This document shows, one piece after another, positions 11,581-22,790 of a DNA stretch of 64,000 bases. Made by a program: the position numbers and the translations under genes. The stretch's first letter is position 1; every line of letters begins with the position of its first letter. The notes below the pieces were generated by a model. It had not been told where the DNA came from. It did no database searches and saw only the letters and a program-made list of their open reading frames with translations. This DNA comes from Gigaspora margarita (lineage: Eukaryota > Glomeromycota > Glomeromycetes > Diversisporales > Gigasporaceae), in contig WTPW01000554.1 of the NCBI GenBank assembly GCA_009809945.1, positions 6,837 through 70,836 on the forward strand. The letters are read 5' to 3'.

Positions 11581-12198
11581 TACAACTAGCCACACGTGCA
11601 CTTTTGGTGCCTAATTTAAGTAGTCCATCTAAAGGTTCTACACTAGCTGCTATACCTACAACCCAACTACGGAAGTTGACTATTTAAGCCCTCTGGTTCA
11701 CGATCCTCCTATTACTACCCAATGCACTACATATATGTAGATATTATCAGGCCCCAACTCTTTTAGATAATACGGCCTAAGGGATACTTTACCTTCACAC
11801 CAACTGCCTACTATAGTTCTTTCATGTCCCATTCCACTTCTAAACATGGATTTAGCGATATAAGCTACCTGCCCTTATTAGGTTCATTCTGATCCTGGCC
11901 ACCTACCTCTTCTGGTAGTGCCATCATAGATTATCACTATTACCTCCTAATTCAGGACTTGCCAAACAGGTTTCTATTTCTCTGGTTCTCTGGATTTGTA
12001 GTGTAACATTAATACCTTTGCGCCGAAGCTCCCATTCGAGATGGTGAAACCAAGGTAACAGGTTTTACAACCCAACCAATATGAGCCACACAGTTACCGA
12101 ACACAGGACTATTGCTCAAAGCGTCAATAGTAGGATTTGAACTGTCGACCTGCCGCTTGGGGGTGACACCTTGACAACTTCTCTAAGGCGCCATACCC
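11581..12198 (-). mobile_element. tRNA-derived SINE, copy 1
   Basis: Read on the - strand from about 12198, the head is tRNA-like: an A-box-like tract (12163-12175) is followed about 30 bp later by AGTTCAAATCC (12132-12143), a good B box. The body runs to ACAACTAGCC at 11581. The tail phrase GGCACCAAAAGTGCACGTGT is shared with the copy at 59500-60140. It is about 620 bp, long for a SINE, with no coding capacity and noticeably higher GC than its surroundings. Confidence 0.7.
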
Positions 12199-13512
12199 TT
12201 TAGAATTAGTATAATTAGTGTATAAATATTTAGGGGGATAATTAATATGATAGTTGATGTACAGAATCAGTCAACAATCAGTATAAGAAATCAAACAATA
12301 TATCAATCAAATATACCAAATATATTGTTTATCTAAATTAGCAATGTATCAATTTATCTATATGTGTATTGGCAGCAGTATCAAAATAATTAAAAATAAA
12401 CAAAAAAAATGAAATAAACAAAAGCAGCAGTGTGATACTAATAACAGTTGAGAATTCGATAATACAGAAATGTATATATAAGTTGTCTTTGACTTTGAAA
12501 TGACTACTAACTTATATGGGTATTTAGGATTTATTAAACAGATCAAAGTCTGAAGTCTTTATTAAGGCAGAATTCAAGCCTTTAAATATATGTCTTCATA
12601 TATATAAATTAATTATAATACTCTACTTTAGATTAACTTTTATCCATGTTTACTTATTTTTAGAATCATTTGATTCTTTTCAACACCAATCCCTTCATTA
12701 ATTATATTAACTGCCGATATGCATTTGTTTTTTTCAAGAGTTCTGTCTGTGAAAGAGAATTTTGAAATGTATTAGCAGATTCCTAAAATACTTGAATGCC
12801 TTGAGGCATCCAAGACAAGCTAAATAATCCCATGTCACGATAAGACACATACTAAAGATTTCTTATTCAAGCATGTTGGTGTAAATGGAAGCTGAGTTGT
12901 AATAGTCGATCTATCTTCCAACTGATAATTGTATCTATAAAAGATCTCGATCCAATCTTTAGTATAATGTCCCAATATAGTAATAAAAAATAATATATAT
13001 ACATATAATGAAATAGGAAATAAACAAAATATATATTCAACAACAAATAAAGAAATAGTGAGGAAGATATGCCAACTGATCATTGATCAAAATTGATGAT
13101 TAAGGTATATGTTTAAGAGTTCAGAGCAATTAACTTAATTGATCAAAAAGGTTCTGACATTAAGGTTTTTAAGATTTTAAGACCGCAAAAAAAAATATGT
13201 TCAACCCCAGAAGTAATACTGGTTCTGTCCCCTCTGGTGACAAGAACATTTTTCAATAAATAATTATGTTTTGTAAATCAAATATTATTTTCTAAACTAA
13301 GGTTACTTACAACTTTCCCTGCTAATCACTTGTACACAAAATTCTCCAACTTAATTATTTTAAAAAATTCATATAACTTTATAATTTATTAAGTTATCCT
13401 AGTTTTTACTCTTAAATAAACTTGTTCTACTCCCTAAATATATATAATACCCAAATTTTACTGCAAAAATCTTCAAACTTATTAATTAAAGGCCCTTTGG
13501 CCTAAAATTGCA
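12199..13512. other. gene-free AT-rich sequence
   Basis: Two small open frames on the - strand (12358-12546, 12835-13083) are rich in I, Y, F and L and have no motif. I see no repeat boundary or RNA gene. Confidence 0.4.
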
Positions 13513-14552
13513 TTACCAGGAACAGAGTGCAACGAAGTGTAGGGTTACCTGAAGAGTAAAATGATGTGAACAAATACAGTTATTTGATTGGTTATATTTT
13601 CACATGACATTGTGAAATGCGATGTTCCAAATTTGCATTTTATATTAAACTAGTTTGATATAACATTTTTGCGTATGTACGTGCTATTCATGCATAATTG
13701 ACCTTATAAAACAGACCATTTTTGGGTAAGTATTTCAAGTTTATGTTTTCTGCCTTTGAGTTACTGATTATCGCTGTAAGTATTGATTTTTAAGGGATTC
13801 TGATATGTGATTACAGTAATAATAATTTTTATTTGTCCATTGTTTATTATCGTGCTTTCTTGATTTATGTATTAACATTGTAGCTTGTTTTTACTTGTTT
13901 TATTTGGGATTCTGTTTGGATTATCGATCGTGTATTGAGTCACTTGATATTTACTGAGAACAGAGTGAAATATAGTGCCAGAAGCGGAGTATGAAATACG
14001 AAGTATATGGTTATCTGAAGAGTGAAATGATGTGAGCAAATACGGTTCTTTGATTGGTTGTATTTTAACATGACGTTGTGGAATAAAATGTTCCAGATTT
14101 GCTTTTTATGTTAAACCAGTTTGGTATGACTTTTTTACGTATGTACATGCTATTCGTATGTGATTGTCCCTACAAAGGGGACTATTTTTAAGTGAGTATT
14201 TCAGGTTTATGTTTTGTGTGCGTAGAGGGTAGATGTTTAAGGAGTTACAGTATGTGGTTATAGTAATATTTTTTTTTGCTCAAAATCTTTTTTATAAAAA
14301 CATCAAAATTCTGTTTTATACCAGGAATGGAGTGCAATGAAGTGCATGGTTATCTAAGAGTGAAATGATGTGAACAAATATGGTTCTTTGATTGGTTATA
14401 TTTTTGCATGACATTGTGGAATGTGATGATCCGATTTGCATTTTATATTAAACTGGTTTGATATGGCTTTTGTAAGTACATACGTGCATTTGTACATGAT
14501 TATCCCTTAAAAGAACTATTTTAAGTAAGTATTTCAAGTTTTAAGTTGTGCC
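13513..14552. repeat. three dispersed direct copies of a 230-265-bp unit
   Basis: Copies run at about 13513-13755, 13954-14220 and 14319-14552. Each starts near ACCAGGAA or GAACAGAGTG and shares GAGTGAAATGATGTG, TTTGATTGGTTATATTTT, a run with ACATGACATTGTGGAA, and an end with AAGTATTTCAAGTTT. The spacers between copies are unrelated to the unit. They look like three decayed insertions of one unknown element, or a broken tandem array. Confidence 0.8.
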
Positions 14553-15545
14553 TCATTTTTTTTGATTTATTTCTTATCTTACCGGTGTTATTATAATAAT
14601 ATTTCTGCACCCAAAAAATCACAGCATTTCCTTATTCTGCCCCTGCTTTATTTGATCAATTATTGTTACATTCAATCATCCTTAAACCTTTCAATTGTAC
14701 CTCTGTAATACATGTTACTCCTATTACCTTATTTAGATATCCTTGGGTTACAATTAATTAAATCTATTGTGATGCGTCGAATGTCTATATTAATAATCAT
14801 CATGCCATCGCTTTTGTATACAGATTAATTATGTATGAATTATTATTGCTTCTTTTAGGGACAAATAAATATGAAGCGTTTAAATATTATCATCTCACCC
14901 TTTACACAAAGTAATATTACGATCAAGTTTATAGGTGTTGAAGGGCAATTAGACTTTTANTTGTCGTATCTNNATGACNAATTGATTGTGTAAGACAGAA
15001 GGAAGTTAAACTGACAATTGATTGGTGTAAATAATTTATATAGATTACAAATGTATATAAGTCTGATGTGTTTGCTCTTTGTGTATTGAGAGGTTTTTGT
15101 CCCTTATACATAATAGAGAGAGCAAGAATGAGGTATTAGATAGCATTAGATATTAGCTAAATGATTTCTCTATTATAATAAAGTTTTCTTAATAAATGTT
15201 TATTATATCGTATCTCTTGGCTTTCATTTATTTTTGTATTGTTTCTTCGTGAATCCCATTTCAGTATATTTATAAACCTGACCTTATGTTTCCTTCTCTT
15301 GTTCACTATTGCTAACCTAAATTGGGCCCTCTAATCTGATGCTCTCCCAAATTTCAATAGTAATACTGGTTTTGTCTATTTATATACTGCTTGATTTCTA
15401 AAAATATATATATATATATATTTTATAATATTTACTAATGCTATTTACAACTTTGTTCTCTATATAAAATGCTTCCTATATCATATTTCATTATCATACC
15501 GAATAAGTTAAGCTTTTAAACATAATTAAACAATAAACACTAAAA
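14553..15545. other. gene-free; possible solo LTR around 14935-15260
   Basis: A stretch beginning TGTTGAAGGGCAATTAGAC (14935) is followed by ATATAAG, an AATAAAG signal near 15180 and a TTCTTCGTG tail. This resembles the layout of a copia-type LTR, but no matching second copy or duplication is visible, so this is weak. N bases occur at 14960-14980. A short (TA)n run lies near 15406-15424. Confidence 0.2.
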
Positions 15546-15547
15546 AA

Positions 15548-15660
15548 TGTACATAGTGTTGGCACATGACCAATTAAACTACTAATATAATTAATGAATT
15601 CATACGACTCATTTCAGAATTTATTAATGTGATTTAGTTATATGCCAACTCTGTACAATA
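15548..15660. mobile_element. small foldback (GTTGGCA ends)
   Basis: GTGTTGGCACATGACCAATT near 15557 pairs with the region ending ATATGCCAACTCTG near 15652. It is about 105 bp. The GTTGGCA termini resemble hAT-type ends, but I do not find a clean 8-bp duplication. Confidence 0.5.
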
Positions 15661-15850
15661 CACATGTAAACTAACATAATTTATTAGTTAGTATTAATAA
15701 ACTGTTAAAATATTTCATTTTTTAAAACTTCTAATATGATCTACTGATTCTTCTGTTCCTGGTTTTGCGTGACAGCATCACGAAGCTACCTTATTTCTAT
15801 TGACTCACCCCCAAATATCAACAATATATTTTAGAAGTTTGCTATTTATT

Positions 15851-16190
15851 ACCACCAGTGATCATTACTAGTAAACAATTTACCAATTAAAATTCAGGAT
15901 CAGGTGTAATATTAGATCAATTTTTGTGTAACAAAGCAAAGAATTTTCTAAACAATTGCTAAAATTGCTTCTAACCTAAAATTTTGTCTATAAACCTACT
16001 TTTTTTTATACAAAAAAATTTCCTTTCTAAATTTTACTATATACAAAGCCCTATTCTAATCTTTACCCTTTACCCTTACCCTAATATTAAAGAGATTTAA
16101 TTTTTATTTAATACAAACTGTTTGTTTTGTTTATTTTGTTTTATGCATTGTAGATCACCGGTAATAATCACCAGTAGTGATTTGTAGTAA
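15851..16190. mobile_element. decayed foldback with telomere-like loop
   Basis: ACCAGTGATCATTACTAGTA near 15852 is partly mirrored by TCACCAGTAGTGATTTGTAG near 16168. The interior holds TTTACCCTTTACCCTTACCC (16060-16085). The inverted repeat is imperfect, so the boundaries are approximate. Confidence 0.4.
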
Positions 16191-16192
16191 TT

Positions 16193-16670
16193 TTCTATAT
16201 TTTATAGTAATATAATTATATATTTTCCAATAAATATATAGTAATTTATTCGATAATATAGAATAAGTTTATAGTTGATAGTAAATTAATTGAATAATAT
16301 AATAAATATTAACTATATATTTTATAGTAATATAATTATATATATACCAATAAAAATAAAGTAATTTATTCGATAATATAGAATAAATATATAGTAAATT
16401 AATTAAATAATATACTAAATATTAACTATAAAATTTTAATAGTAATATAATTATATATTTTCTAATAAATGTATAATAAATATATAGTAATTTATTCGAT
16501 AATAAAGAATAAATATATAGTAAATAAATTGATACTAAATATTAACTATATATTTTAATAGTAATATAATTACATATTTTCTAGCAAATATATTAGTAAA
16601 TTTATTAGATAATATATAGAAAATATATAGAAATAAGTAATAATTTGTACTAAATATTAACTATATATTA
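16193..16670. repeat. AT-rich tandem repeat, unit about 115-120 bp, four copies
   Basis: Four units share ATAGTAATATAATTATATAT, then CCAATAAA-type and TTATTCGATAATA tracts and an AATATTAACTATA end. Copy starts are near 16195, 16315, 16438 and 16555. It is almost pure A/T and has no coding sense. Confidence 0.75.
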
Positions 16671-16787
16671 CTATACGAGTATAAATATTTAAAATTATTA
16701 CTTAGCTATATATAGTAAAAATTTAAATAANATTTAAATATATTTATTATATATTTTTAAAATATTTTTCTAAAAATATATATTATA

Positions 16788-17230
16788 TTTACCTGTGAAT
16801 CTACCAGATCCAGAAGTTGAAATTTCAGATTTCAGCGAGTTAACCGCTGCTGACCTTAGAAGGCTGACTAATAATAGTTTGTGGAACTCACCCTCAAGTG
16901 TGGGTGAAATGTGAGACCAGACACATGACCTGACAGCAGGCTCGTGGCCTGGTACTTACTAATTTGGGTTTCCTGGCTGGATTCCTCCAATCGATCAGAT
17001 ATTCTAGAATGGCTGATATAATAGAAATCCCTGATAATTTGGATCCGGCTAATTACTTTGATATCAGGGATATAAGCAATTATAATAATATTAATGATAG
17101 TATTGATATTATGGATCATATTAATAATAATGATATTCAGTATATTAAAGATCGTAATAATAGAAATGATCCTTTTGAATGTAAATAGTGGAAATAATAA
17201 TTATAAATAAAGGCTATCTGGCCCTCTGGG
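16788..17230 (+). pseudogene. unrecognised coding-like fragment with AATAAA tail
   Basis: From 16797 a frame reads NLPDPEVEISDFSELTAADL, then RRLTNNSLWNSPSSVGEM before TGA near 16913. A second frame from 16964 reads FLAGFLQSIRYSRMADIIEI and runs into an N/D/I-rich tail to 17188. AATAAAGG follows at 17204. Base composition is less AT-rich than its surroundings and the first frame looks like real protein (acidic, then LRRL). It may be the 3' part of a LINE-type ORF or a host gene scrap. I do not recognise it. Confidence 0.35.
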
Positions 17231-17639
17231 AAAAATACCAATTCCCACCTTTGCTTAAATAACTCATAATAAATCACATTTACTATTAAAAACGTTTCCT
17301 ATTGCCTTTATTACATTGGTAATACAAAATATACATATTCGATACATAAACTTTATACATTCGTTAATTTCTATTACCACGCCTATTCTAGCTAAACTAT
17401 CCCGAAACTCTGCTTAACTGCTTAGCCAAATCTAACACGCCTTTTTAGAACTAACGTAACCAAAATTTGATTACACAAAGCTAATCCAGATCCATCAATA
17501 GACCGCCGAATTTCCAATTTGTCACCGTCCGTCAGTAGGTCGATCAAAATTTTTCGAACACCACATGACATCAAGTTTCGTACTAAATTTTTTTTCACAT
17601 TACTTTGTCCCATAATAGTCGGTAATTTTTGTGACAACC
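17231..17639. other. gene-free; one small open frame only
   Basis: A 71-residue frame on the - strand (17422-17637) ends in LALCNQILVTLVLKRRVRFG. It has no domain I know and no supporting context. Confidence 0.25.
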
Positions 17640-18559
17640 TTTTTTACAACTGTTAATTCTAATCCAAAACATACTGCGTGTCATCGCAATAGCTAGTAAG
17701 TTTTGTAAAATCATATAAAAATAATGACAGTTAATTTCAATACACATACAGTACCACAATAGCAAGCAAGTTTTGTAACAAAATTTTTACAGTAAATTAT
17801 GATAGAAATCACGAATATAAATCCAATACAGCGTGTCATCGCTATAGTCAGCAAGTTCTGTAACAAACGTTTTGAGTAACCACGATTGAAATAATGACTA
17901 TCAACTCCAAGACAAGCTAATTCAACCTTAGTGACATACTGTATGCATTACAATACAAGTAAATCTTGTAGCAAAATTTTTTACAATAGAAATCATGACT
18001 AATACAAACTAACTCCTGTGTATCATCGCAATAGCCTATAAGTTTTGTTGATAAAAAGCACATCCATCAATATCATACAAACTGACTCAACTTTTACATA
18101 CCGCTATATAGTAGGTAAAGTTTAAAATTTTATGTTAAAAATTGTGACCATTAATTCCAATACAAAATAGCTCCAACCACATACTGTGTGTACTGCAATA
18201 GCTCGTAAATTTATAACGAATTTTTACAGCAAATTCTGATAGAATTCACGACTGTAATTTCAACACAAGCCAACTAAACCACATAATGTGTATATCATTA
18301 AATTTCGCTACGGCAAACAATTTATAGCTAATTTCAATACCGAACTAACTCAACCTTACATACTGTGTCACCACAGTTGGCAGTAAGTTTGTAAAAAGCA
18401 AATCATAGTAAAATTTATGACTGTAATTGCGATACAAACCAACTCAACCTTAATCACATATTGTTATAACCGCAAGTTTCATAGCAGAATTGTTTACTGT
18501 AATACTAATACTGTAGAATTCACAACTGTAATTCCAACACAAAATGTGTGTCATGACAG
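17640..18559. repeat. satellite block A, degenerate unit about 115 bp
   Basis: Recurring phrases are AGCAAGTTTTGTAACAAAAT, TTTTTACAGTAAATCATGA, TAGAAATCACGA, ATTCCAATACAAAC and CAACTCAACCTTA, then a CATACTGTGTGTCATC-type tract, in that order and in a head-to-tail array. The same unit reappears at 19212-19261, 22703-22755, 31436-31735, 35700-36270, 40140-40571 and 41514-41830. Units are strongly diverged. Confidence 0.75.
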
Positions 18560-19211
18560 TAGTGATTTGAACCGGTTGGGCCATAATCGGTGAACCAAAA
18601 AATTTCAGGTAACCGGTTAAGTAAATGCTTAATCGGTTAACCTGTACAACCGGTCGAGAATGGGTCCGTATTATTTCACCGAAAATCACTTCACAGACAC
18701 CTCATTCCACCGACAAATTATTCACTGACAAGTTTATTTTACCGACAGTTCATTTCACCGAAGCTCATTTCACTGACAAGTTTTTTCTATACAACACACT
18801 AACTTTAACCCTAATTTTACCCTGATCCTATCCTAACCCTAATGACAATGGCCAGAATTACTTTGTCGATGAAATGAGCTTCGGTGAAATGAACTGTCGG
18901 TAAAATGAACTTGTCGGTGGATAATTTGTCGGTAAAATGGGGTGTCTGTGAAGTGATTGTCAGTGAAATGATTGCCACCCGTCGAGAATCGGTTGACAAA
19001 ATGCAAATAACATCATAAAAGTGCGAAGGTCCCGAAAAGTTCCAAAAAGAAAATAGATGAACATAGCAGACGAACAAGGTCGAGACAAAAATTTGAGTAA
19101 AGGTCCGAGAATTCCCGAAAGTAAACGCGAAGTAATCTTAATCAGTTGAATCGTTGACACCAAATATTTCAGTTCACCGATTAAGGAAAATTTTCTCGGT
19201 TCAAATTATTA
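18560..19211. mobile_element. hAT-like MITE in the satellite, 8-bp duplication CATGACAG
   Basis: CATGACAG occurs at 18552-18559 and 19212-19219. The ends TAGTGATTTGAACC and (reverse) TAATAATTTGAACC pair, and a subterminal AATCGGTGAAC is shared by both arms. It sits within satellite block A, which continues on the far side. The element contains the 319-bp Mutator-type foldback. An 8-bp duplication with TAGTG-like ends fits hAT. Confidence 0.8.
18662..18980. mobile_element. 319-bp Mutator-type foldback MITE nested in the hAT-like MITE
   Basis: GTCGAGAAT is duplicated at 18653-18661 and 18981-18989 (9 bp). The ends begin GGGTCCG and GGGTGGC and are the same family as the 317-bp copy at 4674. 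The arms consist of TTTCACCGACA phrases. The loop (18796-18850) contains CTTTAACCCTAATTTTACCC and TCCTAACCCTAAT, the complement of TTAGGG-like sequence. Confidence 0.88.
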
Positions 19212-19261
19212 CATGACAGCAAGTTCGTAACAAAATTTTTTACAATAAATCATAGAATTCA
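19212..19261. repeat. satellite remnant between insertions
   Basis: AGCAAGTTCGTAACAAAAT, then TTTTTTACAATAAATCATAG, is a direct continuation of the satellite unit interrupted at 18559. Confidence 0.7.
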
Positions 19262-20315
19262 GGTGCCAGTCAAAATCCTGACACTTCATAATCCCGACAA
19301 AAAATCTGACTGTAAAAGTCATGACAAATCCCGTTAACAAAAAATTGTTAGGTTAGTTTACTGCTATTTTCATAATTCCTGGAACACCTGATAAAAATTG
19401 ACCGAATGATTTTTTGGCCGATCCGTGTTATCGGCATAATAGATTCAATAAACTTATAATAGTCACATGATAAATTACGTAATATATCAAATAATATACG
19501 AATGCTGTATCACAGAAAATAGTATTTTCAAAGCAACTTTTGCCGAAAAATAATCGAAAAAAAATTTAGGTTTATCACTACTTTCATCTACTTTATTCTG
19601 ATCTTTTTTTAAACTAAATTTTAATTAAGATAATACGAATGTATAAATCTACTTTGATTTCGTTTATCATAATTCTCCATGCATTCTCTACAAATATTAA
19701 TAAGATCTTGTTTGTTTGGAATCTTAACTCGTAATACATTCTTAAACCAGTTGAAAAATCCATTATTAAACCAGCTGACAAATTCATTATTATATTTAAC
19801 TTTTTTAATATTGGCGCCTGTTCGTGTAATATTTTGTTATAAAAGTCCAATTTGTATCCGGACCCTTTTTAATGTTCCTCGCTAAGGTTTATCGGTTGAC
19901 AAGTGCAGTTTGTCCCATAAAATTTCGTGCAAACTAGACACACAAGCATGTTGGACAAGCATTCGAACGAAAATCTAATAATGTTACATTATCGTTATAA
20001 TGATCAGTAAAATGATACAAAATAGTTTTTATAATACAGACCATGCACGAAATCATCAACGTTTTATTCTTCAGATCATGCCGAAATCATAGCCTTAATC
20101 GAATCGGCCGAAAAATCATTCAGTCTATTTTTATCAGGTGTTTCAGGAATTATGAAAATAGCAGTAAGTCAGGTTAGGATTAGTTAAGTGCATTGGGTTA
20201 GTGTGAGCACCTAAGTTAGGGTTAAGGTTTAGGCGATTATATAGTAAAATTGCTCAAAGAATACTTTTTTTGTTTGTCGGGGTTCGTCGGGATTTTATGT
20301 CGCGATTATGACCTG
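19262..20315. mobile_element. foldback element (ATCCCGACA ends), split by a second element
   Basis: The left arm has AATCCTGACACTTCATAATC then CCGACAAAAAATC. The right arm, read in reverse, has GGTCATAATCGCGACATAAA then ATCCCGACGAACC. The interior beside the nested insertion contains TTAGGTTAG and TAAGTTAGGGTTAAGG. No clear target duplication was found, so the ends are approximate. Confidence 0.5.
19361..20164. mobile_element. 804-bp TA-flanked TIR element
   Basis: CTGCTATTTTCATAATTCCT at 19361 is mirrored at 20164, pairing for about 60 bp with few mismatches, through a GACCGAATGATTTTTTGGCC-type tract. TA lies on both sides (19359-19360 and 20165-20166). This fits a Tc1/mariner-class non-autonomous element. 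The open frames inside (19614-19850 minus, 19679-19885 plus) have no recognised domain. Confidence 0.75.
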
Positions 20316-20775
20316 TCTAGAGATCCGAACCGGTTATAGTAAACCGGGTCTTCCGGGCCCCTCCAGGAGTCTAGACACTTTTGCAGTAACGTGACCATCA
20401 CGTGGTGTGGCGTCATTCGGATTAACTTTTTGGCTTTATGTTAAGGTTAGGGTTAGGGTTTGTATATATAGACTTAGAAGGCCACTATTTATATGTAAAA
20501 TCGCGTTCCGGACATTTTTATCTGGTTTTTAAGGCTGATTTAAACACCAGTTTTCGAGTATTTTCGCTCTTTTCTCTTTTTTTCTTCTTGTACACGTGTT
20601 TTGTTTTGATGTCGGACTGATCCGGGAAGATCAAAATTTACGTTCTCCGATTGGTTAATTTTCATGCGCCACGTCACGTTACTGCAAAAGTGTCTAGACC
20701 CCTGGCGTGGTTGGTCATCCGGGTCAAAACGGGTGACCCGGATCACTGATTTGAAACCCGGGTCAAATCGGTTGG
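20316..20775. mobile_element. GC-richer composite foldback containing a 343-bp MITE
   Basis: The inner element runs 20363-20705: CCAGGAGTCTAGACACTTTT is mirrored by AAAAGTGTCTAGACCCCTGG, with GCAGTAACGTGAC continuing both arms. Its loop contains GTTAAGGTTAGGGTTAGGG (20441-20459). The outer part pairs loosely (AGAGATCCG...ACCGG against CGGATCACTG and CCCGGGT), resembling CAGTGATCCG hAT ends. No duplication was found for either. Confidence 0.6.
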
Positions 20776-21244
20776 TATGTTAATTCATTTTTAATAATTC
20801 GTTCTGTATATTAAATCATGTCGTTTCATCTAATACCAAAGCCTATTTTATTGCTATTTGACTCGAAACTTTACTTTGAAGATTGACTGAGAGTATATGA
20901 TTTATTAACATTTGCCTTAACAAAAACGAATACATTCACAGGCCAATTATTTTGTTTTTTCACCTTATTGATATTAGATATGGATATTTTGCAAATTCAC
21001 AAAGTTTGAGTACATGATTTCATTTAGTTTTGCTTTATCTCTACAATCTTACAGATAAATTACTGATTTTAATGCGACTTGTCAAATTTCTAGTATTTGT
21101 CGAAGATATTTTCGAGTTTATATTATCGTGATTATTATTCTAAACGAAAGAATAAACAGTAATAATAAATGCTTGTTTTTTCTTTTCATTTTCACGTTAT
21201 CAATAAGTGACAATCATTCATTGATCGATGAAAATTCAAAAATG
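20776..21244. other. gene-free AT-rich sequence
   Basis: I see no open frame, inverted repeat or satellite unit here. It may be the decayed 3' tail of the adjoining LINE remnant. Confidence 0.35.
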
Positions 21245-22698
21245 ATTCCGAACTAACAGGATCAATAAATGATGCAAGTATATCTGTAACCATTCTGGTT
21301 TTTGATCCTTTTCCAGAAAACTGACCAGTTGAAGCAAGGTTCGTCTGGCCCCTGTTCTAGTGCTGAAGTTACTTTGGAAAGACGCCAATCTGCCGCATTC
21401 CAGAGATCAAAAGCTTTCCTTAAAAATTCTCTTATGGGTTTTTCAATTAGGATATTCTTCCAAAATGAAAGAAAATTAAAGCTTGATTAGTGATCAAAAG
21501 AGAACTCTGGAGTGTTTGAGTTTTTTGAAGCTTCTTTAATGAACTTGTCTACCTTTTCGTTCCAGAAAACCCCGCTGTGGCTTTTGACTTTCCTCAGCTG
21601 TAATTCGATACTTTTTAGTTGAATTATCTCACATATTTTTGTCACGAATAAGAAATTTTTTTCCTTTAGCCGCTTGTAGTGAGATTTGTCCTTCACTGCT
21701 CTTTCAATACTAGAGATAGCTGTCGCACNATCTGTGAAAATCGTGACCTTGCTCTTTCTGGGTGCTGTGAGAAGAGCGAACCAAATTGCTGCCGACTCAG
21801 GCTTGGATGATGTGGGCCAACTATCTAGTTTAACTGCATATTCTATTAAAGCTCTATCACTATCTACATCTATCTGTATCCAACCTGCACACATCTTACT
21901 GTTATGTTCTATGCCTAATAATGATCCATCAGTATAAAATACCAAGTTTCTTCTCTCCTNCTCGATGTTTCTTTTTAGAAACATAGCCANGTTTCCTTCC
22001 ATACTTTCNNAAAAGTACTGGTTTCTAATGAATTCAAACTCCTCTGGGGTTTCGATTTTGATCTGATTTCCCATCCTTGTTTCTGCACCCGATGCTACTT
22101 GGTTTTCCAGAATAAACTTACTATCGAAGGCCNAAATATGGCATGGTACTTCTCTGACTCTATTTCTATATCCTATTTTAGGCAAAACTCCTACTACTTC
22201 ATTTGGGTTGATCCATTTAGCACACATACTTTGCCTTGCTTGGTTCAGCTGATTTTGATTGCATCCTNAACATGGGTAGATTAATTGAGTAAGATCAATT
22301 ATCTTTTCTTCTAGTATCCAATGTTCTGTTAAAACTCGTGCTTTGCCTTTGAATACTACTCTTCTTACTTCTTTATCTTGTGCTTGGTTTTCCCAAACTA
22401 CCCACTCTTTCTTTCGATTTTCTAGAGTTATTTGATGTTCTGGTGGAACGGGTGATAGAAGGTTTGGCAGTACAGCCTTGAATTCTGGTCTAGCTTCTCG
22501 GGTGACTCTGTTTATAAGTACCGTGTTTTCAATTTTTTTGAACCAATCCGCTTTACGGCCACGGCTTGATTGCTTTCTTAGATACTTTAATTGGTGCTAT
22601 AATATTAGGAGTTCACCTTTTTTGTTTAACAGCTGATGTAAGTAGAAAAGGCCAAGATGTCTAAGGCTTTTGAAAGCCCTGTCAAAAAGTTTTCTCAT
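21245..22698 (-). pseudogene. LINE (non-LTR retrotransposon) ORF2 3' part with RNase H domain
   Basis: On the - strand from 22698 a frame reads MRKLFDRAFKSLRHLGLFYL, has TAG near 22605, then continues as KYLRKQSSRGRKADWF and through a CXXC-type site to an RNase H domain. That domain shows LVFYTDGSLLG (first catalytic Asp), SSKPESAAIWFAL (Glu), VTIFTDXATA (second Asp) and KSHSGVFWNEKVDKF (the His-x-Gly region with final acidic position changed). TAA at 21487-21489 interrupts it. The same frame then continues with FWKNILIEKPIREFLRKAFD to about 21300. The reverse transcriptase is missing, so this is a 5'-truncated, inactivated copy set into satellite sequence at 22703. N bases occur at several sites. 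Confidence 0.85.
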
Positions 22699-22702
22699 TT
22701 AC

Positions 22703-22790
22703 AATAGCTATTAAATTCTGTAATAAAATTTTTTACAATAAATAATATCTAAATAAGATGAGTGGTGCAAATGCGCCACTCATCGCACTA
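22703..22790. repeat. satellite remnant and perfect small hairpin
   Basis: AATAGCTATTAAATTCTGTA then ATAAAATTTTTTACAATAAA continues the 115-bp satellite unit right of the LINE. Next to it, GATGAGTGG-TGCAAATGCG-CCACTCATC (22759-22786) is a perfect 9-bp stem. No role is evident. Confidence 0.6.

Noticed and set aside
11581-12198. A functional tRNA gene
   Set aside because: The tRNA-like head lacks a foldable anticodon arm that I can draw and continues into a 600-bp shared body, as in a SINE.
14935-15260. Solo LTR
   Set aside because: It has LTR-like layout only. There is no second copy, no target duplication and no firm ends, so it is mentioned only as a weak possibility.
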